Source: Smallanthus sonchifolius
Lineage: Eukaryota; Streptophyta; Magnoliopsida; Asterales; Asteraceae
Direction: 5' to 3'
Length of the DNA: 64,000 nucleotides
Assembly: GCA_023525975.1 (NCBI GenBank)
Contig: CM042040.1
Span: 50,747,486 to 50,811,485 of the forward strand
In this document: positions 10,157 through 21,425 of the stretch, one piece after another
How positions within the stretch are numbered: position 1 is the first letter of the stretch
Layout: each line of letters opens with the position of its first letter
The notes under the pieces: generated by a model
The model's input: only the letters and a program-made list of their open reading frames with translations
The model's database searches: none
What the model was told of the DNA's origin: nothing
Position numbers and translations under genes: made by a program

Positions 10157-12167
10157 TTTAAATTCTGGAATTTTTGCTGGTGACACACTCTCCACTTCAA
10201 CCTCTACAATCTCTCCTTCCTCTAACTCATCCTCAACTATGTCCTCATCATCCATCAACAAATCAAGATCCAACAAACACTCTAACTTATTTGCATCATC
10301 TACGTTAGAATCTTCAAAAATTGAATTATCTAACATATCAGCATCAATATTTGAGGTTCCTTTGTCTGTGTCAGTCATCGTGGTAGCTTCAATTACAATC
10401 TCATACTCCCCCTGGGTTAATGAAGTAGGGTTAGCATCAGCGTTTTGACACTCACCTAAACCATCACCAACATCTGGTTCATCGTCATCATTATTTTTCT
10501 TTTGAGCACCAACAATATGACAAGCCTCTTCTTCAACCATAACGACCTTCTCCCCCTGAGCATCAAGACGCTCTACTAACTGACCAATAAGGATTTGCAT
10601 TTCAGCAATCCGTTTGTTTTGAGAATTTATAGATTAAGTTCGTTGGGCATCACTTTCAATTAGCACATCCACCTGAGTTTGCAAACCAGAAACTTGAGCC
10701 TCCAAGGCATTTATCCTTTCATCACGAGGATCACTTGTAGATGGACCTGCTTCATTTTGAGTCTTAGACAGAGTCAGAGTAACATGAGGAGTATTTGATT
10801 GTGAAGGAATAGGAGTAATGATCAAAGAATCAACAAAATCTCTATCTCTTTGTGCATCAGTCTGTGCAGCCTTAATAGCCGAAGCCATAAGTTTAGGACC
10901 TTTAGTTGAGGGAGCATCATCATCAGAACTAGAATTTTCATCTTGTAACTTCCTTTTTCCAAGTACTGCATCGGGAGGAGGACCTCTAACAGACTTGCGT
11001 CATGGTACTTTCACCTTCTTTTTACCAAGAGAATTTTGTCTTCTATCATACACATTCTGTGTAACCCTAGACACTTTAGCCAACTGAGCATAATGCTCAG
11101 GACCAAAGTCCTGTGAACCACTATCATCTGAATCTGCAACACTTGAACCAGAGGAACTTGTACTTGTGTCCTCCACTTGAACTTGTTTAGCCTGTTGTTC
11201 ACTAATCTCCACATTAACATTCATATATCCTCCATCATTTCCACCATTATTGTCATCATCATTGTCATCATCATTCTCATCACCATTATAATCATCACCT
11301 TCACCATCATCACTTTCACTATCACCATTAACCTCATCTTCACCTTCCTCGTCATCATCTTGATTATCAACAGGAAGAAGTTACATAGCAGGATCATCAT
11401 GAATCCAGTTATTGTTTGGCGGTGCAACATAACCAGGATTGATTATGTGCCCAAACAGTGGAGTAGCAACTGAAATCAAATCAGGATTTTATTGCTTAAC
11501 ATTCAAGCAATCAGTGAAGATCCTCTTTGTCATTGGTGTAAGAGTCAGTCTTGGGTTCACCGGTGGTAGGTTGGGAATAAGATGATTTAGAATGACCTGC
11601 AAGAATCTAGGGTACATGAGGAAACCATGACCCTCATGTAGTGCAATCTGTGTAATCAACTCTTTGTAGATATACAAGGCAAAGTTGAACGGCTTGTTCA
11701 AAGTTATAGCAACCATAGCAGCCTATAGAGAAGTCTTCAACCCGTCTGTACCAGCTTTTCTAGGTGAGAGACATTGAATTATCACGTTCATGAAATACCG
11801 CCATTGACCCACAAGACCGCCTTTCCTAGCTTGAGAATCATTTGGTCTACCCCTGTATCCCATACGTTGAAAGCAACCCATGATTAGTGTATTTGGTAAA
11901 CCAATAGGATCACTATTTTCTCCGCCTAACTCCAAAGCTACTCTAATATCTTACACAGAAATTACAATCTCCTGATTATTCACTGTAGCCCGGATCACAC
12001 ATGGATCCACATCTGTATCTTGTTGAGCTGTATCCCAGAACTGCTGAATGTACACTCAATCTTGACCGTTTCAGAAAGTTTACGATTTCTTGGTAATTTT
12101 CCGCTTCTGCCAATTTCGGATCAAGTAATGCCACCTGATTATGCTTATACATAACACGATGATCCAT
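10157..12167 (-). pseudogene. CopC ORF3 (extra ORF after pol), truncated
   Basis: Start ATG at 12167-12165, directly after an acceptor-like AG. The N-terminus has YKHNQVALLDP and a QQFWD motif shared with ORF3 of CopK (52604-55596); a short deletion with frameshift near 12050 removes the stretch between SRLS and VYIQQFW. Further blocks: MGCFQRMGYRGRPNDSQARKGGL (about 11881-11810), LTPMTKRIFTDC (about 11540), a long Asp/Glu run encoded by trinucleotide repeats (11390-11221), a coiled coil (about 10740-10560) and an acidic EEGEIVEVEVE segment. Homology stops at about 10157 (IPEF), so the conserved C-terminal domain of CopK ORF3 is lost. Several stops and frame changes occur. Function unknown; no signal peptide or membrane segment seen. 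Confidence 0.8.
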
Positions 12168-12170
12168 GAC

Positions 12171-12270
12171 CTGCTCAGAATGTAAGATTAGATATATGCT
12201 ATTTTCAAACACAAACACAAACAAATAAAGAATAAAAAACAAAACAAAAACAAAATAAAAAAAAATCACA
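12171..12270 (-). promoter_or_regulatory. 3' splice-site-like tract before CopC ORF3
   Basis: The minus strand shows a long T-rich tract (12270-12195), a branch-site-like CTAAT (about 12190) and TGAGCAG with AG at 12172-12171. Three bases further on is the ORF3 ATG. CopK has the same arrangement at 52500-52603. Position and composition are conserved although the bases are not. Confidence 0.5.
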
Positions 12271-12305
12271 AGTTTGAAAAATTGCTAAGTCATTTAAGTC
12301 CTTTA

Positions 12306-12860
12306 ACCCTGAGGCGAACTTAACAAGTTTGCTTTACAAGAAGCGAACTTAAGTTCGCCTGATCATGTTCACCTAATCCTTCGAACAGTCACATAAATAT
12401 ATCATGATTTAGATGTTATAACCTCAAATCAATCGCACACAAACACTCGTCAACATGTAATATATACTCAGGAACATTTAATTTCACTTTTGTCCATAAA
12501 AACATGAAGATCTGAGTCAGATGACAGTGGCGATAAAAACCGATGACAAAAATCATGATTCCGAACGAATTAACGGATGAAATGAAGTCAAAATACCTTC
12601 AATGAACTCGCAACCAGATATGTAATAAGAATCAATTGAACAAAACCACTCATAGTCACAGACAATTCAAAACGATCAAATTTGCACTAAGACTGATAAG
12701 ATCGCCTGATATGCTAGTCAACAAGCAAGTGAAGTGGTCATGTTCGATGAAACCTATATATACTCATCTGATTAAGTTCGCCAACTTAAGCGAACTTAAC
12801 AAGTTCGCCACCTCAGGCGAACATATTAAGCGAACAAGACAAGTTCGCCTAATTCAACCC
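12306..12860. repeat. GGCGAACTT hairpin repeats in CopC pol-ORF3 spacer
   Basis: Two clusters (12311-12361 and 12775-12852) of AGGCGAACTT / AAGTTCGCCT arms, several mutated. Between them is AT-rich sequence without ORFs. The same motif family sits in the equivalent spacer of CopK and in its LTR. Confidence 0.85.
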
Positions 12861-14777
12861 TTAGCCAAAAATTTGAAAATTTTCGTTTCAACTATTTTTC
12901 TCGATCCAATCACCTTGTAACCTGTTCAGCAACTTAATCCAAGAAATTAAGATTTTTTCATGGAAGATAGAAACAAAATCTTTTTAATATTTTCTAATAA
13001 AGTCTAACTAAAACAAGTAAAGACCATATTTTTGGATTTTTTAAATTTTATGCTAAAACGCACTAAAATATTTTTGTAATTTTCTAAATGAATTAAAGTA
13101 GTAAAAACATTAGAACTAAAATCAAAATCAAAATCTTTTTGGTTTCTCTCTGTACATACAGAATCACATATTTTTTGTTGAACACTGCGAGTAAGAAGAT
13201 CATATCAGTATCTTTGATGGATCACACACACATTCTAAATATAAAATTCCCTAGCAGATCTAAGGGTTGACCTATGACATTATGTATATTTATAGATTTT
13301 GACTCAGGAATCAAGCAACTTGTGCCACACTTTATGATATCTCAGCAAACAATTTCTCAGAACTAACACTTAATAATGTCATAAACTATCAGTTCTTTTG
13401 AAATTTCTATTCAAATCTCAGCTCACAGATATCACAATTGTCTTTTTCATGATCTTTTCATTAAGATCTTTTTGTACCATGTTCTTTCTCATATCTTTTC
13501 ATTATGATCACATCATATAAAAAATTTCATGAAATGATACGCGATAAACTTCAAAGTAATCATGATCAGATCATGACATGCTAACTTATTCATACCGAAT
13601 TTGCAATAAACTACATGTCAATTTAAGTTGTCAGCATTATAAGATTTGAAACTACAAGCGTTTTTATCCCACGTTCTTGTGAGTTAGTACCTTTTATATG
13701 AAAACAATATCTAACCCACAAATATGCCAACAAAAATTTAAATTGCATTATCTTCAAGATAAATGAGACTTATGCAAAGATTAGATCAATCTCCATGACG
13801 AAACTATCTCAACTAGCACAGGAAAAGAAGCAGATCTCGGAGTATATATAGAATCACAATGATTCAGAATTGAATGATTCATATTTCTTGGTTTTGGATG
13901 AAGTATCATCATTCATAGTAACAGAAAGATTGTACCGATAGAATTCTTCAACAATAAGATTGATCAAGGAATCGATTGATTCAATGACATAGGGTAGCGT
14001 GATCCAACTTTTATCTGGATATATTCAATAGAATCAAGATAGTTAATCCATGTTCTAACAAATGTTGTAAGAAACATATCTTAGCCCAACTTCACATTGC
14101 ATGTTTTTCGGGGCATGGGCAGTGAAGTGAACTGAAAAATTGTGATAATCAATATAGTCTGATATTGGTCTCATGAAATACTTGAAGCCTCATATTCTTT
14201 ATTTGATAATGATATTTTAACACACACACCCGGCATACCATGGGTTCAAATCACAATTGTGACATAGACCATTATGTTTTCACACTACTAATGAACTAAA
14301 AACACTTCTAGTCTACTGACAATTCAAATTACATGCAAATATCTAAATTAAAAGATTATATATAGCAATGTTAAGCAGTCATGAAGCTATTATTTCCTGT
14401 TTATGTAGACTAAGAAGTTTAGATCAAATTGTATAAGCACAAACATAAATACAAAAACTAGGTAGTCATTCTATGGTCATGTGTATGTGATCACCTACTG
14501 ATATACTATCATTTCTTCTCTAACTTCAAGCAGTGCCTATTTTATCTTTTTCAAATTTGTTTGGGTTTTTCAGAAAGCATATAAACTAATGAAAATAAAG
14601 CATAAAACTAATTACTTAGAAAACTAAAATAAAAACTTCCATGAAAAACCTTTTTGAAACCCTTTTTCACGTTGGATTAAACATTCCAATCATTTGAGTA
14701 AAAAAATTAAACCGTGTACGATCGAATGTTTTGGTAAACAAATCAGCAAAATTGTCATCCATGTGGACTTTCACCAA
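12861..14777 (-). other. CopC AT-rich spacer between pol and ORF3
   Basis: About 1.9 kb without a credible ORF. It is homologous but diverged relative to 50372-51845 of CopK. It contains a 40-nt block at 14097-14136 whose reverse complement is identical to 50909-50948. I see nothing else here that I can name. Confidence 0.7.
14097..14136 (-). other. Invariant 40-nt block in CopC spacer
   Basis: On the minus strand it begins TTCAGTTCACTTCACTGCCC and ends CCGAAAAACATGCAA. All 40 bases equal 50909-50948 in CopK, while the flanking spacer has many differences and indels. Function unknown. Confidence 0.8.
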
Positions 14778-16562
14778 CTAAATCAACTTCTTTACTGCAC
14801 AATCTCGAATGAAATGATGTCGAATTTCAATGTGCTTTGTCTTTGAGTGTTTCACAGGATTTGTTGTAATCGACATGGTGGCGGTGTTATCAATCATCAT
14901 TGGTGTCCCTGTGAAGTTCAAACCATAATCCCTCAATTGCTGTTGAATCCATAGGATTTCGGAACAACAACTAGCTGCTGCAATGTATTCTGCCTCGCAT
15001 GTTGAATCTGCAACTGAGGTTTGCTTTTTTGCATTGCCAGGACACAAGTCTATTTCCTAAGAACTGACAACCACCAAATGTCGATCTTCTATCCAAACTG
15101 CAACCTCCATAATCTGAATCTATAAAAGCTTTCAAATCAAAGTCATAATTAATAGGATACCACAATCCCAACCTCGGTTTACCCTTTAAGTATCGAAAGA
15201 TTCGCTTAACAGCAATTAGATGAGATTCATTCGGTTTAGATTGAAACCTTGAACACTAGCATACTGCAAACATAATATCAGGACGTGACGCTGTCAAATA
15301 CATTAAAGACCAGATCATTCCTATGTATAACCAACAATCCACTTCTTTCCCTTTCTGGTCAGAGTCTAGTTTGTGACTAATAGAAATTGGAGTACTGAAA
15401 GCTGAAGTATCTGCCATATCAAATTTCTTGAGAATATCAGCAACATATTTTGTTCGATGAATATAGAAACCATCTTCTTTTTTATCAACTTGAAGACCCA
15501 AAAAGAATGATAATTCCCCCATGCTCCTCATTTCAAATTTCAACTTCATCACTCTTTCAAAGTCTTTACACATATCAACATTCATCGACCCAAAGATTAT
15601 GACATCCACATAGACTTGAACTAGTAATATATCTCCCCTGCTTTTTTGATGAAAAGTGTGGAGTCAATTTGACCATGCTCAAATCCATTCTCGAGTAAAT
15701 GCACCGACAAAGTTTCGTACCAAGCACGAGGAGCCTGATGAAGACCATATAATGCCTTATCAAGTTTAAACACCTTTTCAGGACTCTTGGGATCTTAAAA
15801 ACCAGGCGGTTGTTTCACATAAACCTCTTCTTTTACTTTTCCATACAGAAAAACACTCTTGACATCTAACTGGAAAACTTTAAATCATTTGAAAGATGCA
15901 TAGGCTAGAAATAATCTGATCGCCTCAATCCTCGCAACTGGAGCATAAACCTCAATGTAATCAACTCCCTCTTGTTGATTAAAGCCCTGGACAACAAGTT
16001 TCTCCTTATTGTGTACTACAACACCACGATTATCATGCTTGCATTTGAATACCCACTTTGTGCCAATAGATTTTGAGCCTTTCGGTAAGTCAACCAAATC
16101 CCAAACATGTAACTTATCAAATTGAGCCAATTCCTCTTGCATGGCCTCAATCCAGCAATCATCATCTAAAGCTTCAACCACATTTGCAGGCTCTGTCTGA
16201 GAAATAAAGCAAGAATGAAAACACGTCTCCATGATACCTGTATCAACAATTTAAGCATATAAACATGAATTTTCAGCAAGTGTACGATGTCTCGTTTGAA
16301 CACCTGCATTCAAATCACCAATAATATTATCAGTGGGATGGTGCTTATGCACACGGGATTGGGGAATATCTGAAGTTTGAATAACAGAATCAAGATTTGA
16401 AGGCAACTCCCCCTCAAGTGATGCCGGTGTTGATAAATCATCAACTACGTTCTGAATGTCGTCAGACGATTCTTGAAACATAACTTCATCATCCTCACTG
16501 TCACCATCTTCTGTTGTACCCGAAGTTGAAGCTACATTCGGGTCAAGTGGAGAAGCACCCAC
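14778..16562 (-). pseudogene. CopC pol: hinge, reverse transcriptase, RNase H
   Basis: The hinge (16562-16251) leads into RT: WIEAMQEELAQFDKLHVW (about 16150), IGTKWVFKCKHD, VYAPVARIEAIRLFLAYASF (to 15885). The active-site block at 15612-15601 reads YVDV: the second catalytic Asp of YVDD is Val, so the enzyme would be dead even if translated. MGELSFFLGLQV, YLTASRPDIMFAVC (15256), DYGGCSLDRRSTFGGCQFLGNRLVSWQCKK (RNase H, about 15120-15030) and the end KTKHIEIRHHFIRDC (about 14800) follow. At least four frame changes occur (near 15880, 15770, 15250 and 15060). Homologous to 48660-50371 of CopK. Confidence 0.9.
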
Positions 16563-16564
16563 AA

Positions 16565-18032
16565 TCAGAATAACCGAATGTGGATCGATAATTGAATCAT
16601 CAATGTAGTAGGACTAATAAAACATTTCTGCTTTAGCTGGAGAAACCGCAGGAAGAACATTAAAAAATCTGAATAATGCATCATAATCGAACGCCCAAGA
16701 AGGACCTTTTGCATCCTGAGGAACAGAATGGTTATCACAATCAACATGAAACCACTTCTCAATTTGTCTGGATTCTTTATTAAAGACTCTTTTGTTATGA
16801 GAATTTGCAACGTATCCCAAGAAAATTCCCTCGATTGCTTTAGAGCTGAATTTAGTAGGAACATCGCGAGTCTTTAACAAGGTACATGGATTCCCAAAAG
16901 GCAAAAGATACGCCAAATTAAGTTTTCGATTGTTTAACAATTCATAACAAGTTTGTTGTGTTTCTTCATGGTCATAACTCTATTGAGAACATGACAAGTT
17001 GTATTCACCGCCTCTGCCCAAAATGTGACGGGCAACTTGGAATAAGATAACATTGTTCTAGCTGTCTCAATAAGAGTCTGATTCTTCCGCTCAGCAACAC
17101 CATTTTGTTGAGGAACATAAGGAGCGCTAAACTCATGATGGATGCCTTTTTGTAAACAAAATAAACCCATATTTCCATTCTTGAATTCCATGCCATTATC
17201 ACTCTGGATCCTCCTGACTTTGTGTTTTGAATAATGTCTCAAGCCCGATAATCAGGAACTTTAGAATTTCAGTTGTTTCATCCTTTGAAGCAAGAAACTT
17301 CACCCAAGAAAACCTTGAGTAATGATTTGTCACCATCAAAAAATAAGATTTGCCGCCTTCACTCTTAACACTAATGGGTCCAAATAAATCCATATCCAAC
17401 AACTCTAAAGGAGTCACAATAGAATTAATCTACATTGATTGATGAGATTTCCTGTGCTGCTTCCCCTTCTTGCAAAGAATACAGTCTTCATTCACTTGAA
17501 ACCTCATGGCAGGGACACCAGAAACTAACCCATGCTTGACTAAATAATTCATCTTCCCGAAATTGATATGAGCCATTTTCCGGTGCCATAAAGTTGATTC
17601 GGATTCAGAAGCTTTCGAAAGAAGACAAGATGGAATTGACAAAGTTGTCGTCCCTGTGCTCATGTCGAGCATATAAGTGTCATTCTTTCTAGGAGCTCTC
17701 ACAAGTATCCAATCTTCAGGTATCTCAAATCCAGGCTTTAACACCAAACACTCTGATTTATTAAAGTGAAAAGAGAAATCTTTGTCACAAACTTGTGAAA
17801 CAGATAACAAATTGTGTTCGAGCTACTCCACATAATTGACTTTCTCAAAGCTCAATCTTCCATTTGTCACAGTGCCTTGACCAGAAATATTGCCTGCTTT
17901 CTTTCCTGCAAAAGCAACATATCCTCCTTGGATTTCTTTGACATTTTCCAATAAGTTAAGATTTCCTTTCATGTGCCGAGAGCATCTACAATCAACATAC
18001 CAATGGTTGCCAACAGTCCTCCTTGGATTTTC
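16565..18032 (-). pseudogene. CopC pol: protease and integrase
   Basis: The reading begins at 18032 in phase 0 right after the AG at 18034-18033. The protease region (about 18000-17960) has YVD then Cys-Arg where D-S-G is expected, so the active site is lost. The GAG-pre-integrase domain (17810-17430) has LSVSQVCDKDFSFHF, LWHRKMAHINF and CILCKKGKQ (zinc residues kept). The core has MDLFGPISVKSEGGKSYFL, SDNGMEFKN, and PYVPQQNGVAERKN with the catalytic Glu. The tail has LAYLLPFGNPCTLLKTRDVPTKFSSKAIEGIFLGY. Frame breaks occur near 17425, 17215 and 16610. Confidence 0.88.
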
Positions 18033-18060
18033 CTACACATAAACAAAAATGATTAGTTAG
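18033..18060 (-). promoter_or_regulatory. 3' splice-site-like sequence at CopC gag/pol junction
   Basis: Gag ends MAWVSITN-stop (TAA 18055-18053). The overlapping CTAACTAAT could act as a branch site, followed by a T-rich stretch and GTGTAG with AG at 18034-18033. Pol continues in phase 0 at 18032. There are 23 nt from the stop codon through the AG (20 in CopA, 21 in CopK), so the reading frame across the gap is not kept. Confidence 0.55.
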
Positions 18061-18414
18061 TAATGGAGACCCAAGCCATTGTGGTCTTGGGTAGGCCTGA
18101 CTCATCAAAATATATGATTTCTTTCAAAACACAATCAAATCTCTCTTCTATTCTAGGAGATTGTTTCTCGGGATTAAAAATTTGATTCTTTGGTTTCCAT
18201 TTGGATTGAACTTGAAATTTTTCACTCTCTTTTAATGACTCAGAAGTTTCAACATTGTCTTTGACCATAGGTTGTTCCAAAAGCTTTCTTAACCTTTTGT
18301 TTCGCCTTCGTCTTTGCGGTCTTGACAATTTCACTTTATGTTGTTCATTAACACCAGATGAACCAACCTTCTCAGCTGACTTTACTCGAGCAGATGCAAT
18401 CTTGACAACTGGCT
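18053..18414 (-). pseudogene. CopC gag C-terminal part
   Basis: KLSRPQRRRRNKRLRK basic stretch, then ...VYFDESGLPKTTMAWVSITN (on the minus strand, with the ending at 18053). It corresponds to 46680-46939 of CopK. The upstream gag continues beyond the inserted block at 30687-31829. The basic stretch could bind RNA. Confidence 0.8.
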
Positions 18415-19431
18415 TGTAACATCCATGATTGTTCTAGTATTATTTTATTTTTCAATCCCGTACTAGTTTAACGCAATAGGTCACATTAATTTTTTTATAT
18501 ACTAAACATGCATCCATTTAAAATTTCAACCTCACATTTTCTACTATATATAAATAATATATATATGTGTGTGTTTAATTATAAACAAATATGTAAATAC
18601 ATATACGTTTGATTATATTAAATGAAACCCTTATACAATTTGTAATTCTATTAAAATGAAATTTATTTCCTTTATAAATATATAATACTTATAATAACAA
18701 ATATATTTTTATAAATAAATAAAATGAGTTTAAAACAAATGAAAAAAAAGAGATTCTATTTTACAAAAGAAAACACGATGTATAAATTTTTATAAAGATG
18801 TTATAACTATTTAAATTTGAGAAAAAGAGATAAACCAATTAAACCCCCTATTTAGTCTTGAACCCCCTCTAATTGTTTTGGACCCCACTTGAACCCCCCC
18901 CCCCTTTTTCAAAATAAACCCTGGTGAACTTTTGAAATCATGTTTGACTCCAAAAAAGTCAAACCGCATGAAAACTCCTCTAATTCCTCTCAATCCGCAT
19001 ACAAAACCTCCCATTTTTGGATCCAAGTCATCCATGACTGATTAATGACCCTGTATCATGCTTCAATTTGATGAGATTGAACCAAAATCAACGATTTTGA
19101 AACACTCTTAAATAAAATCGCAAGAATGGTAACTATTGAGACTAATCCCTGAAATCAAGCTCTAAATCCGTAAGTCCGAGTCCCAATCACAGCTGTAAAC
19201 ATGTTTGAATCATCCTATCAATCCCCCTAACCCATTACAACTCAATTTCATCTACAAACCAAATTTTTCTGTGTTCCCCTCCTCTCGGTCGCGTCGGCAA
19301 GGGTGCCAGGCATCGGCTTCATAGAAAATCGAGCCCCGATTTCAGGTACTATTACTTGTTCATTAGTGCCCTCTTTCCAGTTATGTTTTCCTCTTATATT
19401 TACGGGTTAAGGGTTTTGGGGCTGTGCTGTA
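18415..19431 (+). mobile_element. LtrD, left part (LTR inserted in CopC, split by ChrE)
   Basis: Starts TGTAACATCC at the exact point where CopC gag breaks off. AT-rich, no ORF of note. It resumes at 28264 after ChrE. No clean target duplication: 'tggct' precedes 18415, while 'tttat' follows 29944 and 'tactt' follows 30686. Confidence 0.6.
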
Positions 19432-20657
19432 TGTAAGGCCCCTTTCCCAGGTAACCTCACTTGTTGGATTTACTCATAAACATAGTCATAAATACTGAAC
19501 TTAAATTAAAAACATTCGAGAGTAGTGAAAACAAACATCATTCAAATACATTACATAACAACGGAAGTCTTAACAATTAAAAAGACAACATTTTCTTAAC
19601 AATTAAGAGTGGGATGTCAGTCGCTTGCCAGGTAACCATCACGCCTTCGCACGACCCTTCCTTTCTTTACCTGAAATGTATACTAAAAGTCAGCTAACAC
19701 TGGGGAGTTCTAGTTTAAAGCGATTAGGTATGAACATCTTTTTCTTTAAAAGTATGCATAATTATATATACATTTATATAAATACGTATTCATAGTTTTT
19801 GCTTTTCTTTCATCATTCCTATGTGATTACATAGATATGAATTCACCTTTACTTTCCTTATCATTCATTGGTCATACACAGAAGGGTGATCAACCCGTCT
19901 TTTACTGCATATATCACAAAGACATACGCCCTTAAGCTACCGTCGTAGCCCTTTTACTCGTCCGGTCCTAGAAACCGTCCGCCTTAAAAACCGTCAGGCC
20001 AACCTTCGGCCGTCCGTCTTAACCGTCCTACCGTCGTAGTCCGTCATATTCGTCCGTCTGCCCTAAGGCATCCGTTTCCCACTTGAATTAATTATACAAC
20101 CGTGCATCGATTTAGGGACTTACTCCACCGTAGTGGCCATTATTTAGTCTACCTTTCTAGACTCTCTTTTCTGGCTGCATAATAGTCAAGTGGTCGTCCG
20201 TCTACCGTAGTAGCCGTTAGCTTCGTTTCCGTCCATAACGTATACATACATTCATAACATGCAATATATATAATTATAAAGCAAGATTTCATTTATTTAC
20301 GTTATGCCATTCTTTCATTCATTCTTTGTAAACATACGTTTCATTCTTTATTCATAATTCATTTTCATATATATATAAATATACCTTAGTATATCACGTA
20401 TGATCACATTGACATTCATATCATTTATTCATTTAGTGTATACACTTCAGCCCCAAAACATTTAAAATGAATTGCACATAACATAGAAGGGGGCACATAG
20501 AACTCACCTGATGAGCTAGTCTGGGTTGTCCTAAACAAAGGTCAACAACGTCACTTCCAATCTGAATTGATTAGTTAAATACACATCAGACCTAATCCTG
20601 AGTCTAACGGTTTAACCATTCTAAACATACTGACTTTACCTAATCCAGCCTGCTGCT

Positions 20658-20885
20658 TGCGCACTTGCTAAATGCGCAGGACCATACTCATGCGTACTTG
20701 ACAAGTACGCAGAACATTCTTCTTGCGTACTTGATAAGTACGCAGGATCTTCCTCATGCGTACTTGATAAGTACTTGATAAGTACGCAGGACATCCTCAT
20801 GCGTACTTGATAAGTACGCAGGACATCCTCATGCGTACTTGATAAGTACGCAGGACATCCTTCTTGCGTATTTGTCAAGTACGCA
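20658..20885. repeat. Seven-unit hairpin array in ChrE 3' LTR
   Basis: Units start at 20658, 20691, 20724, 20757, 20800, 20832 and 20865, a 32-33 bp period (unit 4 carries an 11-bp internal duplication). Each unit holds TGCGTACTT / AAGTACGCA arms around a 3-nt loop (GAT or GAC). Unit 1 has the variant GCGCACTT; in the other LTR its partner arm is AAGTGCGC, so both sides of the stem changed together. Confidence 0.9.
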
Positions 20886-21253
20886 AGACCTGCTTCCCCA
20901 TCAAGTCCGAAATTCTTGCATGTTAACCCGATCATGCTAATCTTACAAATTTCTTTGATCAAAATATGCGGTTTTCATTCTAGATGCTAGTTCTAAGCTT
21001 ATTTTCAAGTTTCATCCATAAAAACTTCTCCTATATAGCTAAAACCCGAAAAACCCCAAAACGAACAAAAACTCAGTTTAAGGTCGAATCGTTACATGGA
21101 TTGTGATTCTGATTTGAAGGTTTTGCTCATGAGCTCAGCAGTAACGTGCTCCCTCAATTCCGGGTCGATCCGTAAAATTTCTCTCTCTATGCCCGAGATC
21201 TCCTTTCTCTCGCTAGATGTTGCAAATGAGAGATTTGAGGCTTTCTTGGCCCT

Positions 21254-21263
21254 TATATAGATG
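21254..21263 (-). promoter_or_regulatory. TATA-like box of ChrE LTR
   Basis: The minus strand reads CCATCTATATAAGGGCC; the other LTR has CCATTTATATAAGGGCC at about 28135-28150. Confidence 0.6.
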
Positions 21264-21386
21264 GGTTTTCCTTGGCCCGTTGGAGCCCAGCCCGAGCCCA
21301 TCGATTTTCCTTTCATTTTTTTTTCCGATTAAATCCCGATCGCGTTATTTATTTATTTATTTATTTACTATTTTTAGGATTTTACA

Positions 21387-21402
21387 AGTCTACCCTCCTC
21401 AG
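21387..21402 (-). promoter_or_regulatory. ChrE polypurine tract
   Basis: The minus strand reads CTGAGGAGGGTAGACT directly before the 3' LTR start. It would prime plus-strand DNA synthesis. Confidence 0.6.
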
Positions 21403-21425
21403 AGGGGTTTCGTCCTCGAAACCGC

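Larger units (their letters stand above)
10157..18414 (-). mobile_element. CopC, left part: Sirevirus-type copia with 3' ORF3
   Basis: On the minus strand this holds the end of gag, then pol (about 18032-14778), a 1.9-kb AT-rich spacer, hairpins, and ORF3 truncated at about 10157. Order and protein content match CopK. The rest of gag lies at 30687-31829, beyond the LtrD/ChrE/LtrF insertion. No LTR of this copy remains. Both outer ends are truncated: the ORF3 3' third is missing on the left and the gag N-terminus and 5' LTR are missing on the right. Confidence 0.85.
19432..21386 (-). repeat. ChrE 3' LTR (1955 bp)
   Basis: Plus-strand ends TGTAAGGCCC...GGATTTTACA. Near-identical to 26335-28263, with a few percent substitutions. 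It carries the GCGTACTT hairpin array (20658-20885) and, on the minus strand, a TATA-like CTATATAAGG at about 21254-21263. The array lies downstream of that TATA, so it would be transcribed. Confidence 0.92.

Noticed and set aside
11177..11473. Ile/Thr-rich plus-strand ORF resembling a membrane protein
   Set aside because: Shadow of the CAT/TCA trinucleotide repeat that encodes the acidic run of ORF3 on the other strand.
20658..20885. CRISPR-like array (regular palindromic repeats with short spacers)
   Set aside because: Plant LTR sequence; the 'spacers' are themselves repeated, no cas genes, and the same array is in both LTRs of ChrE.
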